Origin: Truepera sp. bin119
Lineage (GTDB): Bacteria > Deinococcota > Deinococci > Deinococcales > Trueperaceae
Direction: 5' to 3'
DNA: 64,000 nucleotides
Assembly (NCBI GenBank): GCA_002239005.1
Contig: MPNL01000003.1
Span: 1 to 64,000 of the forward strand
Below the pieces are notes generated by a model. It was given only the letters and a program-made list of their open reading frames with translations, was not told the origin of the DNA and searched no databases. The position numbers and the translations under genes were made by a program. This document shows positions 23,830-32,675 of this stretch, one piece after another. The first letter of the stretch is position 1. Each line of letters begins with the position of its first letter.

Positions 23830-24678
23830 ATGTCGCCACCCTTGATCTCAGTAATTACAGTGACCCGTAACCGACGCCTGCTGATGATGCGCAAACTAGA
23901 GTCGCTCGCCCGGCAGACGGTGGCGTCCGGTCTGTTCGAGGTGGTGGTATGCGTCAACGGTGACGGGCAGGGCACGCTTCAGGCGCTCGAGGCCGCCGAC
24001 CCACCCTTCAACCTCCTAGCCTTCGCCTTTGCCGAGAACCGGGGGGCCTCGGTGGGCCGCAACGCCTGCGTCCGCAGGGCGCGGGGCCACCTGCTCTACC
24101 TCTCCGACGATGATTGCATGCTGAGGCCCGAGACCTTGGCTTGCCACCTTGAGGTGCAGCGGGAGGCCCCCGGGGTGTACCAGGGGGGTGTGCGCTTTCA
24201 CCAAGAGGGTGGGGGGTGGGAGGATCTCCTCCCCGGTCGCCGGCTGCGCTACTGGAACTTCCACGGGGTGAACACGAGCCTTCCAGGCGACCTGTTCCGG
24301 GTCGCGGGGGGCTTTCCAGAGTGGCTCAGCACCTACGGTCACGAAGATGTTCTCTTGGGCTTTCATCTTGAGCGTGCTGGCCATCGGTTGCGACCCCTTC
24401 GTGGGGCCGAGATCGACCATGTCGGTTCGAACCCGGTGTCTGCAGGGGATAGGAACAAGGCCCGAAGCGCAGGCAGCAACGCCGCCAAGATCGCGGTCCG
24501 TTTCCCGGAGATGGCCTTCCAGTTGGGCGTCCACCCCTGGCTCTTGGCGATCAAAAAGCTCCTGCTGGGGCCGCTCGTCGGGGGTGTCCTCGCGCACATC
24601 GATCCGGGCAGGGTCGCCTACGAACGTGCCTATCTCACCGGGGCTCTGGAACAGAGGGGGGAGTTGAATCATGACTAA
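23830..24678 (+). CDS. family 2 glycosyltransferase inside the trp operon
   Basis: 282 residues, GT-A fold. ISVITVTRNRRLLMMRKLESL opens the nucleotide-binding domain, followed by FAENRGASVGRNACVRRARG and the metal-binding LLYLSDDDCML (DxD). A mid-region GHEDVLLGFHLERAGHRL is the usual acceptor/catalytic ED motif of GT2. A short hydrophobic stretch near the C-terminus (LAIKKLLLGPLVGGVLAHI) may touch the membrane. It begins 4 bases after trpG and overlaps trpD by 8 bases, so it is a true operon member although it has no known link to tryptophan. The sugar donor and acceptor are unknown. Confidence 0.87.
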   Translation: MSPPLISVITVTRNRRLLMMRKLESLARQTVASGLFEVVVCVNGDGQGTLQALEAADPPFNLLAFAFAENRGASVGRNACVRRARGHLLYLSDDDCMLRPETLACHLEVQREAPGVYQGGVRFHQEGGGWEDLLPGRRLRYWNFHGVNTSLPGDLFRVAGGFPEWLSTYGHEDVLLGFHLERAGHRLRPLRGAEIDHVGSNPVSAGDRNKARSAGSNAAKIAVRFPEMAFQLGVHPWLLAIKKLLLGPLVGGVLAHIDPGRVAYERAYLTGALEQRGELNHD

Positions 24679-25708
24679 GACCGCCGAAAACGCAGATCTG
24701 GCGCCGCTCCTAAACCGACTCTTCGCAGGGGAGATCCTCACAACGGCTGAGGCGAGGGAGGTTATGGGTCAACTGATGGATGGACGGGTCTCCGAGATCC
24801 AGGCTGCGGCACTGCTAGCGGCCCTGCGGACGCGTGGGGAGAGCGTTGAGGAGATCACAGGGTTCGCTGAGGCGATGAGGGCCCGAGCGGTGAGGGTGCC
24901 TTGGGGTGGGTCCAGACCGTTGCTGGACACCTGCGGGACGGGCGGAACCGGGATCTCGACCCTGAATATCAGTACCACCGCCCTCTTCGTCGTCGCTGCG
25001 GGGGGTGTTAAGGTTGCCAAGCACGGCAATCGGGGGGTGACGAAGCGGTCGGGTTCCGCAGACCTGCTCGAGGCGCTCGGCGTTCGGATCGAGCAGGAGC
25101 CTGAGGAGCTCGCTAGGAGCCTTGAGGAGACAGGGATCGCTTTCCTCTTCGCCCGCAGCCACCACCCTGCTATGCGCTTCGTCGCGCCGATTCGTGGGGA
25201 GTTGAAGGCTAGGACGGTGTTCAACGTGCTCGGCCCACTCACCAATCCGGCCGGAGCCACCCGGCAGCTCCTGGGTGTCTTTGACCCTGCACTGACCGAG
25301 CAGCTCGCAAGGGTGCTCTCACAGCTCGGCGTTGAGCGGGCCCTGGTGGTACATGGTGACGGTCTCGACGACTTCTCCATAACTGGGGAGAATGTGGTGA
25401 GCGAACTGGAGGCTACCGGTGAGATTCGCAGCTACCGTTTGGCGCCGGAGGAGGTCGGTCTTAAGAGACACCCCCTCGAAGCGCTCGCCGGAGGCGATCC
25501 GGAAGCCAACGCAAGGATCGCCAGGGAGGTGCTCTCGGGGGCGGAGCGCGGGGCGAAGCGGGATATCGTGCTGTTCAATGCTGGGGCGGGCCTCTATCTC
25601 GGCGGTTGCACTGCGGGAATCCGGGAGGGTGTGGCAAGGGCGGCCGAACTGATCGACAGGGGAGCGGTTCTAGAGACCTTCGAAGCGTACGTCGCCTTCA
25701 ACGCCTAG
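24671..25708 (+). CDS. trpD: anthranilate phosphoribosyltransferase
   Basis: 345 residues. It joins anthranilate to phosphoribosyl pyrophosphate, step two of tryptophan synthesis. Signatures are LLDTCGTGGTGISTLNIST (PRPP site), VAKHGNRGVTKRSGSADLLEALG, HHPAMRFVAPIRGELKARTV and NVLGPLTNPAGA. The ATG overlaps the glycosyltransferase end. The remaining trp genes (trpC, trpF, trpA, trpB) are not in the window. Confidence 0.95.
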   Translation: MTKTAENADLAPLLNRLFAGEILTTAEAREVMGQLMDGRVSEIQAAALLAALRTRGESVEEITGFAEAMRARAVRVPWGGSRPLLDTCGTGGTGISTLNISTTALFVVAAGGVKVAKHGNRGVTKRSGSADLLEALGVRIEQEPEELARSLEETGIAFLFARSHHPAMRFVAPIRGELKARTVFNVLGPLTNPAGATRQLLGVFDPALTEQLARVLSQLGVERALVVHGDGLDDFSITGENVVSELEATGEIRSYRLAPEEVGLKRHPLEALAGGDPEANARIAREVLSGAERGAKRDIVLFNAGAGLYLGGCTAGIREGVARAAELIDRGAVLETFEAYVAFNA

Positions 25709-25717
25709 GTTGCGTTG

Positions 25718-25723
25718 TACACT
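25718..25723 (+). promoter_or_regulatory. -10 box of pdxS
   Basis: TACACT lies 9 bases after the trpD stop. The leader to the pdxS ATG would be about 80 bases and includes a GAGGTGAG binding site. Confidence 0.42.
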
Positions 25724-25808
25724 TTTCTCTAACCGCCGGTCCCCGCTGCACGGTGGTGCCGCCTACGCGCGGCTGAAGTGTCGATCTGGAATGTTGATGA
25801 GGTGAGTA

Positions 25809-26747
25809 ATGGCTGAGAGCAACGGATCTACAACCAGGACGATCGGCAGCACCGCTGTAAAGACTGGGTTCGCAGAGATGTTTAAAGGTGGCGTCATCAT
25901 GGATGTTGTGGACGCCGATCAGGCCCGGATCGCTGAGGAGGCCGGGGCAGTCTCGGTGATGGCCCTCGAGCGGGTCCCCGCCGACATCCGCGCCCAAGGA
26001 GGGGTTGCCCGGATGAGCGATCCCGACAAGATAGTCGAGATTGTCCGGGCCGTTTCGATTCCAGTGATGGCTAAGGCGCGGATCGGCCACTTCGTCGAGG
26101 CGCAGATTCTAGAGGCGCTCGGCGTCGATTTCGTCGACGAGTCGGAGGTACTCACCCCGGCCGATGAAAGGTTCCACATCGGCAAGCACGGTTTCAGGGT
26201 GCCCTTTGTCTGCGGTGCCACGAACTTAGGGGAGGCGCTCCGGCGGATCGGCGAGGGGGCCAGCATGATTCGCACCAAGGGCGAGGCCGGCACCGGCAAT
26301 GTGGTCGAGGCGGTCCGTCATGCCCGCAGCCTGCTCGGAGAGATCCGGGCGGTGCAGGCGATGCCCGAGGAGGAACTGATGGCCTACGCCAAGGGCATAG
26401 GTGCCCCCTACGACTTAGTAAGGTACGTGCACGAACATGGGGCGCTGCCCGTCGTGAACTTTGCTGCGGGCGGGGTGGCCACGCCAGCCGACGCGGCCCT
26501 AATGATGCAGCTCGGTGTCGACGGAGTGTTCGTCGGCTCCGGCATCTTCAAGTCGGCTCCCGGATTGCCCGAGGCCGAGCGCCATCAGGCTTGGTTTAAG
26601 CGGGCCCAGGCCATCGTCAGAGCGGTTACCCACTTCGACGATGCGTCCATCTTGGCCGAGGTGTCGCGTGGTCTAGGAGAGGCCATGGTCGGGATCAACA
26701 TCGACACGCTTCCGCAAGAGGAATTGCTGGCGACCAGGGGCTGGTAG
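25809..26747 (+). CDS. pdxS: pyridoxal 5'-phosphate synthase subunit PdxS
   Basis: 312 residues. It makes PLP from ribose-5-phosphate, glyceraldehyde-3-phosphate and ammonia from PdxT. TIM-barrel landmarks: [59 protein letters not shown] with the key Lys, and [18 protein letters not shown] with the second Lys. The length and C-terminus match the family. Its partner pdxT lies 3.2 kb downstream on the same strand rather than adjacent. PLP is the cofactor of the kynureninase encoded nearby. Confidence 0.97.
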   Translation: MAESNGSTTRTIGSTAVKTGFAEMFKGGVIMDVVDADQARIAEEAGAVSVMALERVPADIRAQGGVARMSDPDKIVEIVRAVSIPVMAKARIGHFVEAQILEALGVDFVDESEVLTPADERFHIGKHGFRVPFVCGATNLGEALRRIGEGASMIRTKGEAGTGNVVEAVRHARSLLGEIRAVQAMPEEELMAYAKGIGAPYDLVRYVHEHGALPVVNFAAGGVATPADAALMMQLGVDGVFVGSGIFKSAPGLPEAERHQAWFKRAQAIVRAVTHFDDASILAEVSRGLGEAMVGINIDTLPQEELLATRGW

Positions 26748-26809
26748 GTTAAACCGCATCGGGACTCGAGCCGGACTTGGGCCACATGGCCTCTCATTTC
26801 CCTCCTGTG

Positions 26810-26815
26810 TAGAAT
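26810..26815 (+). promoter_or_regulatory. -10 box of a leaderless promoter, penicillin-binding protein gene
   Basis: TAGAAT, then AGAATT, then the GTG at 26822. There is no ribosome binding site. Confidence 0.55.
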
Positions 26816-26821
26816 AGAATT

Positions 26822-29044
26822 GTGGGCGTGAGAGTCGTCCGGGGGATCTTCCTTGTAATCCTGACGATTGTGCTGTCGGCCACCTCTCTGCTGGCCTCCT
26901 CTGCCCTGCTGTGGGCACAGGATCTCCCCAGCATGGAGGGTCTCGACGCCCTGGCTTTCACCGCCACATCGAAGATCTTCGCGCGCGACGGCACCGAGAT
27001 CGGCTCTATCGTCCCGGTGTTCGGCGAGGATAGGGCTGGCATCAACCGGATTCCGGTCGGTCTTGGCGAGGTCTCTCCAGCCGCTCTGCAGGCCATCATC
27101 GCCTATGAGGACGACCAATTCTTCAATCACTATGGCTTCGACCTCCCCGGTATTGCTCGGGCCTTCTACGAGGAGTTTTTCGGCGAGGCCGGCCGCGGCG
27201 GCTCGACCATCACCACCCAGCTGATCAAGAACACCCTCTTAGTCGAGATTAGTAGCGACCGCTCGCTGGAGCGCAAGGCCAAGGAGGTGATGCTGGCGAC
27301 CGAGCTTGAGCGGAGACTCACCAAGGCTGAGATCTTGCAGAGGTATGTCAACGTGATCTTCTGGGGAGGGAACGTCTACGGCATCCGCGCTGCGGCGCAG
27401 GCCTATTTCGGTAAGGACCCGATCGAGCTTAACCTCGCGGAGGGCCTCTACTTGGCGAGGCTCGTTCCGCTGCCCAACCTCTATCACGAGGACTTGGTGG
27501 GGTCGCGCGGGAGCATGAGGGTTGTTCTCGACCGGATGGTTCGACAGGGGATGGTGAGCCGGGAGGCGGCAGAACGGGCGTGGCTCTACCCGCTGCAGCC
27601 TAGGGGCTGGCGGGTAGTGTACGGCGCCGATGGGGAGATCGTCTCCGCTGAGCGTATGGGAGATGAGGTGATCGTTCAGGAGAGCGTGAGTTCGGAGATC
27701 TCGAGCCACGTCGTGTTCGCGGTCCGTAACTGGCTTACCGATCGTTTTGGCGAGAGCGTGGTGTTCAGGACCGGCGGCCTCAACGTACACACCACCATCG
27801 ACCTGCAGGCGCAGCGTGCGGCCAACTTGGCCTCTGAGCGGGCGGAGGTACCTGAGGGCGCTCAACTTGCTATCGTCGGTATCGACCCCGTCACAGGCGA
27901 GGTGCTGGCCATGGTCGGTGAGAAGCTTAAGCCGGGTACCGAACCGCTGGAGTTTAACCGCGTGACCCAGGCCCGGAGACAGCCCGGTAGCTCCTTTAAG
28001 CCGATCGTCTACGCAACCGCCATCGAACTGGGCGGGCTTCACCAAGGGAGCATTATTCTCGACGCACCGACTATCTTCAAGCGGCGTGGCCAGGAGGGGG
28101 ATTATGCGCCCCTGAACCACGATGAAGAGTTCATCGGCTTGGCCACGGTCCGGCAGCACCTCAACCTGTCGCGGAACATCCCTGCGGTCAAGGTTCTCGA
28201 GGCTGCTTCCGCTGAGGCTGTAGTGCAGCGGGCCCGAGAACTCGGGTATACCGACGTGCAGCCCTACTTCTCCCTGGCCTTGGGGTCGTTCGAGGTCACG
28301 CCTATGCAGCACGCGGCCGCCTTCTCGGCCTTCGCCAACGGCGGGGTTCGGGTTGAACCCCACTTCATTCGGCGGGTGGAGGATGCGGACGGCAATCTCT
28401 TATACGAAGCGAAGCCCAGGAAGAGCAGGGTGTGGAGTGAGCAGACCGCCTACATCGTTCTCGACCTGATGCGTGGCAATGTCGTGGACCGGAATCCGAC
28501 CGCGTTCAGTTGGAGGGCTGCGCTGGACGGTCGCTGGGTTGCGGGGAAGACGGGCACTACGAACGACGAGAAGGATATCTGGTTCGTCGGGGTCACCCCC
28601 GGTCTGGTTGCGGCCGTCTGGATAGGCTACGACGATCCGGAGCCACTGCCGGAGTCGATGCTCCGGAGCGACGGCGAGCGTGAGATCGTGACCAGTTCCA
28701 GACAGCCGATCTACGCCTGGACCGACTTTGTGGAGAATGCCTTGCAGGGGAAGCCGAGCGATCCTGAGGGCTTCCCTGTCCCCAACGGTATTGTGTTGCG
28801 GCGCTTCAACCCCTTTAGCGGAGAGGTGAGTTCATCCGGCACTTTGGGCGCCTTTGTTGAGGGGACGGAGATCCCGTCGAAGTCTCTTTTCAGCCGGATC
28901 AAGATCACCCTAGCGATCGATACCAGGACGGGGTTGCAGGCGACCTCCGAGACCCCCTTGGAGAACATCGAGATTATCGAGGTTGCACCGGATGAGATCG
29001 ACCGGTACCTGCTACCGCTCTCGCAGACCCCGCTCGGTCCTTGA
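26822..29044 (+). CDS. bifunctional class A penicillin-binding protein (PBP1a-like)
   Basis: 740 residues. It polymerises and cross-links peptidoglycan on the outer face of the inner membrane. One N-terminal membrane helix (IFLVILTIVLSATSLLASSA) is followed by the GT51 transglycosylase: EDDQFFNHYGFDLPG with catalytic Glu, GGSTITTQLIKNTLL, and ILQRYVNVIFWGGNVYGI. The transpeptidase domain has the active-site Ser in RRQPGSSFKPIVYA (SxxK), a second motif in LNLSRNIPAVK (SxN) and VAGKTGTTNDEKDIWFVG (KTG). The C-terminal tail past residue 620 is short. The TGA overlaps the TTG start of the next gene. Confidence 0.94.
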   Translation: MGVRVVRGIFLVILTIVLSATSLLASSALLWAQDLPSMEGLDALAFTATSKIFARDGTEIGSIVPVFGEDRAGINRIPVGLGEVSPAALQAIIAYEDDQFFNHYGFDLPGIARAFYEEFFGEAGRGGSTITTQLIKNTLLVEISSDRSLERKAKEVMLATELERRLTKAEILQRYVNVIFWGGNVYGIRAAAQAYFGKDPIELNLAEGLYLARLVPLPNLYHEDLVGSRGSMRVVLDRMVRQGMVSREAAERAWLYPLQPRGWRVVYGADGEIVSAERMGDEVIVQESVSSEISSHVVFAVRNWLTDRFGESVVFRTGGLNVHTTIDLQAQRAANLASERAEVPEGAQLAIVGIDPVTGEVLAMVGEKLKPGTEPLEFNRVTQARRQPGSSFKPIVYATAIELGGLHQGSIILDAPTIFKRRGQEGDYAPLNHDEEFIGLATVRQHLNLSRNIPAVKVLEAASAEAVVQRARELGYTDVQPYFSLALGSFEVTPMQHAAAFSAFANGGVRVEPHFIRRVEDADGNLLYEAKPRKSRVWSEQTAYIVLDLMRGNVVDRNPTAFSWRAALDGRWVAGKTGTTNDEKDIWFVGVTPGLVAAVWIGYDDPEPLPESMLRSDGEREIVTSSRQPIYAWTDFVENALQGKPSDPEGFPVPNGIVLRRFNPFSGEVSSSGTLGAFVEGTEIPSKSLFSRIKITLAIDTRTGLQATSETPLENIEIIEVAPDEIDRYLLPLSQTPLGP

Positions 29045-29934
29045 ACGACACGCTGACCGCCGTAGCTGGCCTCCGCGTGGGCCACTGGACCGATCGTGTG
29101 GGCCAGACCGGTTGCACTGTGATCCTCTGTCCCCCCGAGGGCTGCGTGGCCTCGGTTGCGGTCTGCGGCAGTGGACCGGCCAGCCGCGAGACTGCGCTGC
29201 TCGCCCCCGAAAAGAGCGTGCAACGTGTCCACGCCGTGGTTCTTTCGGGGGGGAGTGCCTTCGGACTGGATGCTGCGGGAGGGGTGATGCGCTGGCTCGA
29301 GGAGAGGGGGAGGGGATTCAACACTCCGTGCGGGCCGGTGCCCATCGTGCCCGCAGCCGCGATCTACGACCTGTGGTCGGGGGACCCGAGGGCTAGGCCG
29401 GGTTGTGCTCAGGGGTACAGGGCAGCGCAGGCAGCGACGAGTGGGCCCGTCGACATGGGCAGGGTCGGGGCTGGGACGGGGGCCAAGGTGGGGAGCTACC
29501 GGGGTATCGAGTACGCCTCTCCCGGAGGTCTGGGATCGGCGAGCGCTGAGCTAGCCGGTGCTACCGTGGCGGTCCTGGCTGTCGTCAACGCCGGGGGCAA
29601 CGTAGTCGACCCCCATTCGGGCCGGCTCGTGGCTGGCGTCTCAGAGGGCATAGGTGGGCTCTCCGATCACTTCGCCGGCACCGAGGGGACGGCTACGACG
29701 TTGGTCATCGTGGCGACTGACGCGCCGATCTCCAAAGCTGAAGCTCGACTCTTGGCCGGCAGCGCCCAGTCGGGACTTGTCCGTGCTGTCCGACCCGTCA
29801 CGTTGTTCGATGGGGATACCTGCTTCGTGTTGAGTACCGCCAGCGGCCCAGGGGTCCCTTTAGTCGCCCTATCTCTGGTCGTCCAGGAGTTGGTAGCTCG
29901 CGCTATCGTCGCCGCCGTTTCCCCCCCTCCGTAG
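29041..29934 (+). CDS. P1 (S58/DmpA-like) family peptidase
   Basis: 297 residues. The family makes self-processing N-terminal nucleophile aminopeptidases or amidases. GLRVGHWTDRVGQTGCTVIL is the standard start; VHAVVLSGGSAFGLDAAGGV and VGAGTGAKVG are conserved Gly-rich loops. Autocleavage would occur before the TTL Thr in GTEGTATTLVIVATD, giving the nucleophile. The TTG start overlaps the PBP stop as TTGA, so the two are coupled. A role in peptide or D-amino-acid recycling near the cell wall is an inference from this coupling. Confidence 0.87.
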   Translation: MNDTLTAVAGLRVGHWTDRVGQTGCTVILCPPEGCVASVAVCGSGPASRETALLAPEKSVQRVHAVVLSGGSAFGLDAAGGVMRWLEERGRGFNTPCGPVPIVPAAAIYDLWSGDPRARPGCAQGYRAAQAATSGPVDMGRVGAGTGAKVGSYRGIEYASPGGLGSASAELAGATVAVLAVVNAGGNVVDPHSGRLVAGVSEGIGGLSDHFAGTEGTATTLVIVATDAPISKAEARLLAGSAQSGLVRAVRPVTLFDGDTCFVLSTASGPGVPLVALSLVVQELVARAIVAAVSPPP

Positions 29935-29980
29935 TCCCCGATCCCCGAGTCGCGACCTCGCATGGCACGATGGCGGTCAT

Positions 29981-30568
29981 ATGGCAGTCATGAGGATCGG
30001 AGTTCTGGCCCTCCAGGGTGCTTTCCGAGAGCACCGAAGGGCCCTTGGGCGGCTCGGTGTTGACACCCTCGAGGTGCGCCTGCCCGAGCATCTCAAGGGC
30101 CTCTCCGGCCTGATCATTCCTGGGGGGGAATCGACGACTATGATGAAATTGATGGAGACCTACGGCTTCGACCGGGCGATACCGGACTTCTACCGGGCAG
30201 GCGGTGCCGTGTGGGGCACCTGTGCAGGGGCGATCACCCTGGCGTCGGAGTTGCCTGGGTACGAGGAGCAGCCCCGGTTGGCGCTATTGCCCGTGGCCGT
30301 ATGCCGGAACGCCTATGGCCGTCAGATAGACTCTTTCGAGGCTGACTTGGAGGTCGCCGGAGGCGAAGGCACCTTTCACGGCGTGTTCATCCGCGCGCCG
30401 AGAATCACCTCGGTCGGTGAGGGGGTGGAGGTGCTCTCCCGCTTTGATGGCGATCCCGTCTTGGTCCGCTACGGCCGCGTCCTCGTCTCGATATTCCACC
30501 CTGAGCTCTCCGGTGACGATCGCATCCACCTGCTGTTTGTACAGGAGGTCTGCCGTCCTACAGCCTGA
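29981..30568 (+). CDS. pdxT: pyridoxal 5'-phosphate synthase glutaminase subunit PdxT
   Basis: 195 residues. It releases ammonia from glutamine and channels it to PdxS. The class I amidotransferase triad is visible: Cys in VWGTCAGAITLA, and His-x-Glu in SIFHPELSGDD. GLIIPGGESTTMMKL is the conserved binding loop. ATG 29981 and ATG 29990 are both possible starts. Its 3' end overlaps crcB on the opposite strand by 11 bases. Confidence 0.95.
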   Translation: MAVMRIGVLALQGAFREHRRALGRLGVDTLEVRLPEHLKGLSGLIIPGGESTTMMKLMETYGFDRAIPDFYRAGGAVWGTCAGAITLASELPGYEEQPRLALLPVAVCRNAYGRQIDSFEADLEVAGGEGTFHGVFIRAPRITSVGEGVEVLSRFDGDPVLVRYGRVLVSIFHPELSGDDRIHLLFVQEVCRPTA

Positions 30569-30944
30569 GAGCAACAGCCCTTCCCAAGAGGATCATTAGG
30601 TAGCCGAGGAGCAGGTTCCCGAAGAGGTAAGAGAGGCCGAGGAGGGCCTTGGAACTCCGGAACAGTTGATCGGTCTCTAACTCGAAAGTCGAGAAGGTCG
30701 TCAGCGCCCCGAGGAAACCGGTTCCGACCGTGAGCCTGAGTTGCGGCGGCAGAGAGAGGCGCGGTTGGAACAGCAGTAGAGCCAGGAGGAAGGTCCCGAC
30801 GATGTTGACCACGAGTGTCCCTAGCGGGAAGCCTGACCACGGAGTAGATCGGAGGAGCCCCTGGAAGAGGAGGCTCACCCCGTACCGGCATAGCGCCCCG
30901 AGCGCGCCGCCGACGGCTATACCTAGGAGGCTTATCGTGCCCAC
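30558..30944 (-). CDS. crcB: fluoride ion channel CrcB/Fluc
   Basis: 128 residues with four membrane helices. It exports fluoride as a dual-topology dimer. The motifs are GGALGALCRYGVS in helix 1, FPLGTLVVNIVGTFLLALL in helix 2 and GFLGALTTFSTFELE in helix 3. The GTG start at 30944 has AAAGGG upstream. Transcription converges on pdxT with an 11-base overlap. I looked for a fluoride riboswitch in the 60 bases upstream and did not find one. Confidence 0.92.
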   Translation of the reverse strand: MGTISLLGIAVGGALGALCRYGVSLLFQGLLRSTPWSGFPLGTLVVNIVGTFLLALLLFQPRLSLPPQLRLTVGTGFLGALTTFSTFELETDQLFRSSKALLGLSYLFGNLLLGYLMILLGRAVALRL

Positions 30945-31001
30945 CAGCTTGGGCCCTTTGTACTGATCATCTGCGGTATACCCCTATTTGGTAGAGGGCA
31001 G

Positions 31002-31955
31002 CTACAGATCCAGGCCGACGTTGTTTTGCGCAGAGGCCTGTTCCGCCCGGTAACTTGAGCGGACGAGGGGTCCGGAAACCACCTCGTGGAAGCCCTTCTC
31101 GATACCCCTTTCGCGGAGTTCAGCGAAGGCTTCCGGTGGCAGATAGCGTTCGACCGGGAGGTGAGCGGGTGAGGGCCTTAAGTACTGCCCCAGCGTGAGG
31201 ATGTCGACGTTGGCTGCACGAATGTCGTCCATCGTCTCAAGGATCTCTTCGTCCGTCTCCCCGAGACCTAGCATGAGGCTGGTCTTGGTGAGGATGCTCG
31301 GTCGGTATTGCTTGGCAGCCTTTAGGACCCGCAATGTTTGCTCGTAGCCAGCCCGGGGGTCGCGGACAGGGTGCGTGAGCCTCTGGACGGTCTCCAGGTT
31401 CTGAGCGAAGACCTCGATACCGGAGTCTAAGACGGTCTGGACCGCAGCGATGTCGCCACGGAAGTCGGGGGTAAGGGCTTCTACAGCGGTGTCGGGATTG
31501 AGCTCCTTGATGCTCCGCACACACTCGGCGTAGTGGCTGGCCCCCCCGTCGGGGAGGTCGTCACGGTCGACGGAGGTGAGGACTATGTACTTCAATCCCA
31601 TCAGCTTCACAGATTCGGCTGCCAGCCTGGGCTCGTCGGGGTCGAGAAGGCCCCTCGGATTTCCGGTAGCGACGGCGCAGAACCTGCAGGCCCTGGTACA
31701 GACAGAGCCCATCAGCATGATGGTGGCGGTGCCGGCGTTCCAACACTCTGCAAGGTTCGGGCAGCGCGCCTCCTCACAGACAGTGGCGAGCCGCTTACCG
31801 GTAACGGTCTCCTTGATCTTCTGATAGCGACTCCCACTCGGGAGCCGCACCTTCAGCCACTCCGGTTTCCGGTCGCGTGGCCGCTCTGCGTTCTGGTCTG
31901 CGACCCCACCATGAACGGACTTGACTTGGTTCTTAAATTCCCTGGAGTCGATCAT
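31002..31955 (-). CDS. lipA: lipoyl synthase
   Basis: 317 residues, radical SAM enzyme inserting two sulfurs into octanoyl groups on lipoyl domains. Both Fe-S clusters can be traced: the auxiliary cluster in [15 protein letters not shown] (C-x4-C-x5-C) and the SAM cluster in [14 protein letters not shown] (C-x3-C-x2-C). [16 protein letters not shown] and [16 protein letters not shown] are family hallmarks. Its ATG overlaps the lipB stop (ATGA), so lipB-lipA is a coupled operon. Confidence 0.97.
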   Translation of the reverse strand: MIDSREFKNQVKSVHGGVADQNAERPRDRKPEWLKVRLPSGSRYQKIKETVTGKRLATVCEEARCPNLAECWNAGTATIMLMGSVCTRACRFCAVATGNPRGLLDPDEPRLAAESVKLMGLKYIVLTSVDRDDLPDGGASHYAECVRSIKELNPDTAVEALTPDFRGDIAAVQTVLDSGIEVFAQNLETVQRLTHPVRDPRAGYEQTLRVLKAAKQYRPSILTKTSLMLGLGETDEEILETMDDIRAANVDILTLGQYLRPSPAHLPVERYLPPEAFAELRERGIEKGFHEVVSGPLVRSSYRAEQASAQNNVGLDL

Positions 31956-32602
31956 GTGGCCATCTTCAGGAAGGCTCTGCCCATTGCCTCGATGAGGCGC
32001 GGTTTGACCTCGTCGAATTCAACCCTCCTGCCTAGGAGCTCACTCAGGCTGGTCACCCCCTTGCCTTCGAGGCCACAGGGGACGATGGTGTTGAAGTGAC
32101 CTAGATCCGTATGGATGTTCATTGCGAAGCCGTGGAACGAAACGTCACGCTTGACAGCTACGCCGATGGCGACCACCTTTCGCTCCCCTACCCAGACCCC
32201 GGCGTAACCGGGGCTGCCGACGCTGTCGATTCCAAGCGACGTAAGTGAGTCGACTATAGCGGCCTCGAGGGTCCTAAGGTACCTTAGGACTCTCCGTCCC
32301 ACCCGGAAGATCGGGTAGCCGACGAGCTGCCCCGGGCCGTGGTAGGTCACGTCGCCGCCACGTTCGACATCGAAGAGTTCGAAGCCCTTGGCACTGAGGA
32401 CCTCCTCGCTCTCACGCAGGTTCTGCCGGCCCCCCTTCTTGCCGAAGGTGATTACGGGCGGATGTTCCACTAGCAGGAGTGTCGGGGGCACCTCCCGGGC
32501 GACCACAGCGGCGTGGGTCTCGAGCTGCAGCTTCCAGGCGTCGCGGTAAGCCATAAATCCCAGATCACGCACCTTGAACGGTTCGTCGAGCGGTTCGTTC
32601 AT
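31952..32602 (-). CDS. lipB: octanoyl-ACP:protein N-octanoyltransferase
   Basis: 216 residues. It transfers octanoate from ACP to lipoyl domains, the step before Lip[20 protein letters not shown] is the lipB signature; the catalytic acyl-binding Cys lies in [19 protein letters not shown] and the Lys partner in [19 protein letters not shown]. The frame runs far upstream to 32896, but those residues are the shadow of the sugar dehydrogenase gene. ATG 32602 is chosen because a TATCAT box lies 6 bases before it. Confidence 0.95.
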   Translation of the reverse strand: MNEPLDEPFKVRDLGFMAYRDAWKLQLETHAAVVAREVPPTLLLVEHPPVITFGKKGGRQNLRESEEVLSAKGFELFDVERGGDVTYHGPGQLVGYPIFRVGRRVLRYLRTLEAAIVDSLTSLGIDSVGSPGYAGVWVGERKVVAIGVAVKRDVSFHGFAMNIHTDLGHFNTIVPCGLEGKGVTSLSELLGRRVEFDEVKPRLIEAMGRAFLKMAT

Positions 32603-32608
32603 GGACTG

Positions 32609-32614
32609 ATGATA
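32609..32614 (-). promoter_or_regulatory. -10 box of a leaderless promoter, lipB-lipA
   Basis: TATCAT, then CAGTCC, then ATG at 32602. It lies 61 bases after the end of the sugar dehydrogenase gene. Confidence 0.55.
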
Positions 32615-32675
32615 CCAGCGCGGTTCCGCACCGAGAGCAAGGTCGAAAGCGATGTCATGATGTCTGCCTCCGGGG

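Noticed and set aside
27239-28363. Reverse frame of 374 codons opposite the penicillin-binding protein
   Set aside because: Shadow of a gene with clear catalytic motifs; no start signal or family likeness.
30945-31001. Fluoride riboswitch before crcB
   Set aside because: The short upstream region lacks the conserved GG-ATGG-type fluoride aptamer core; nothing else there folds convincingly.
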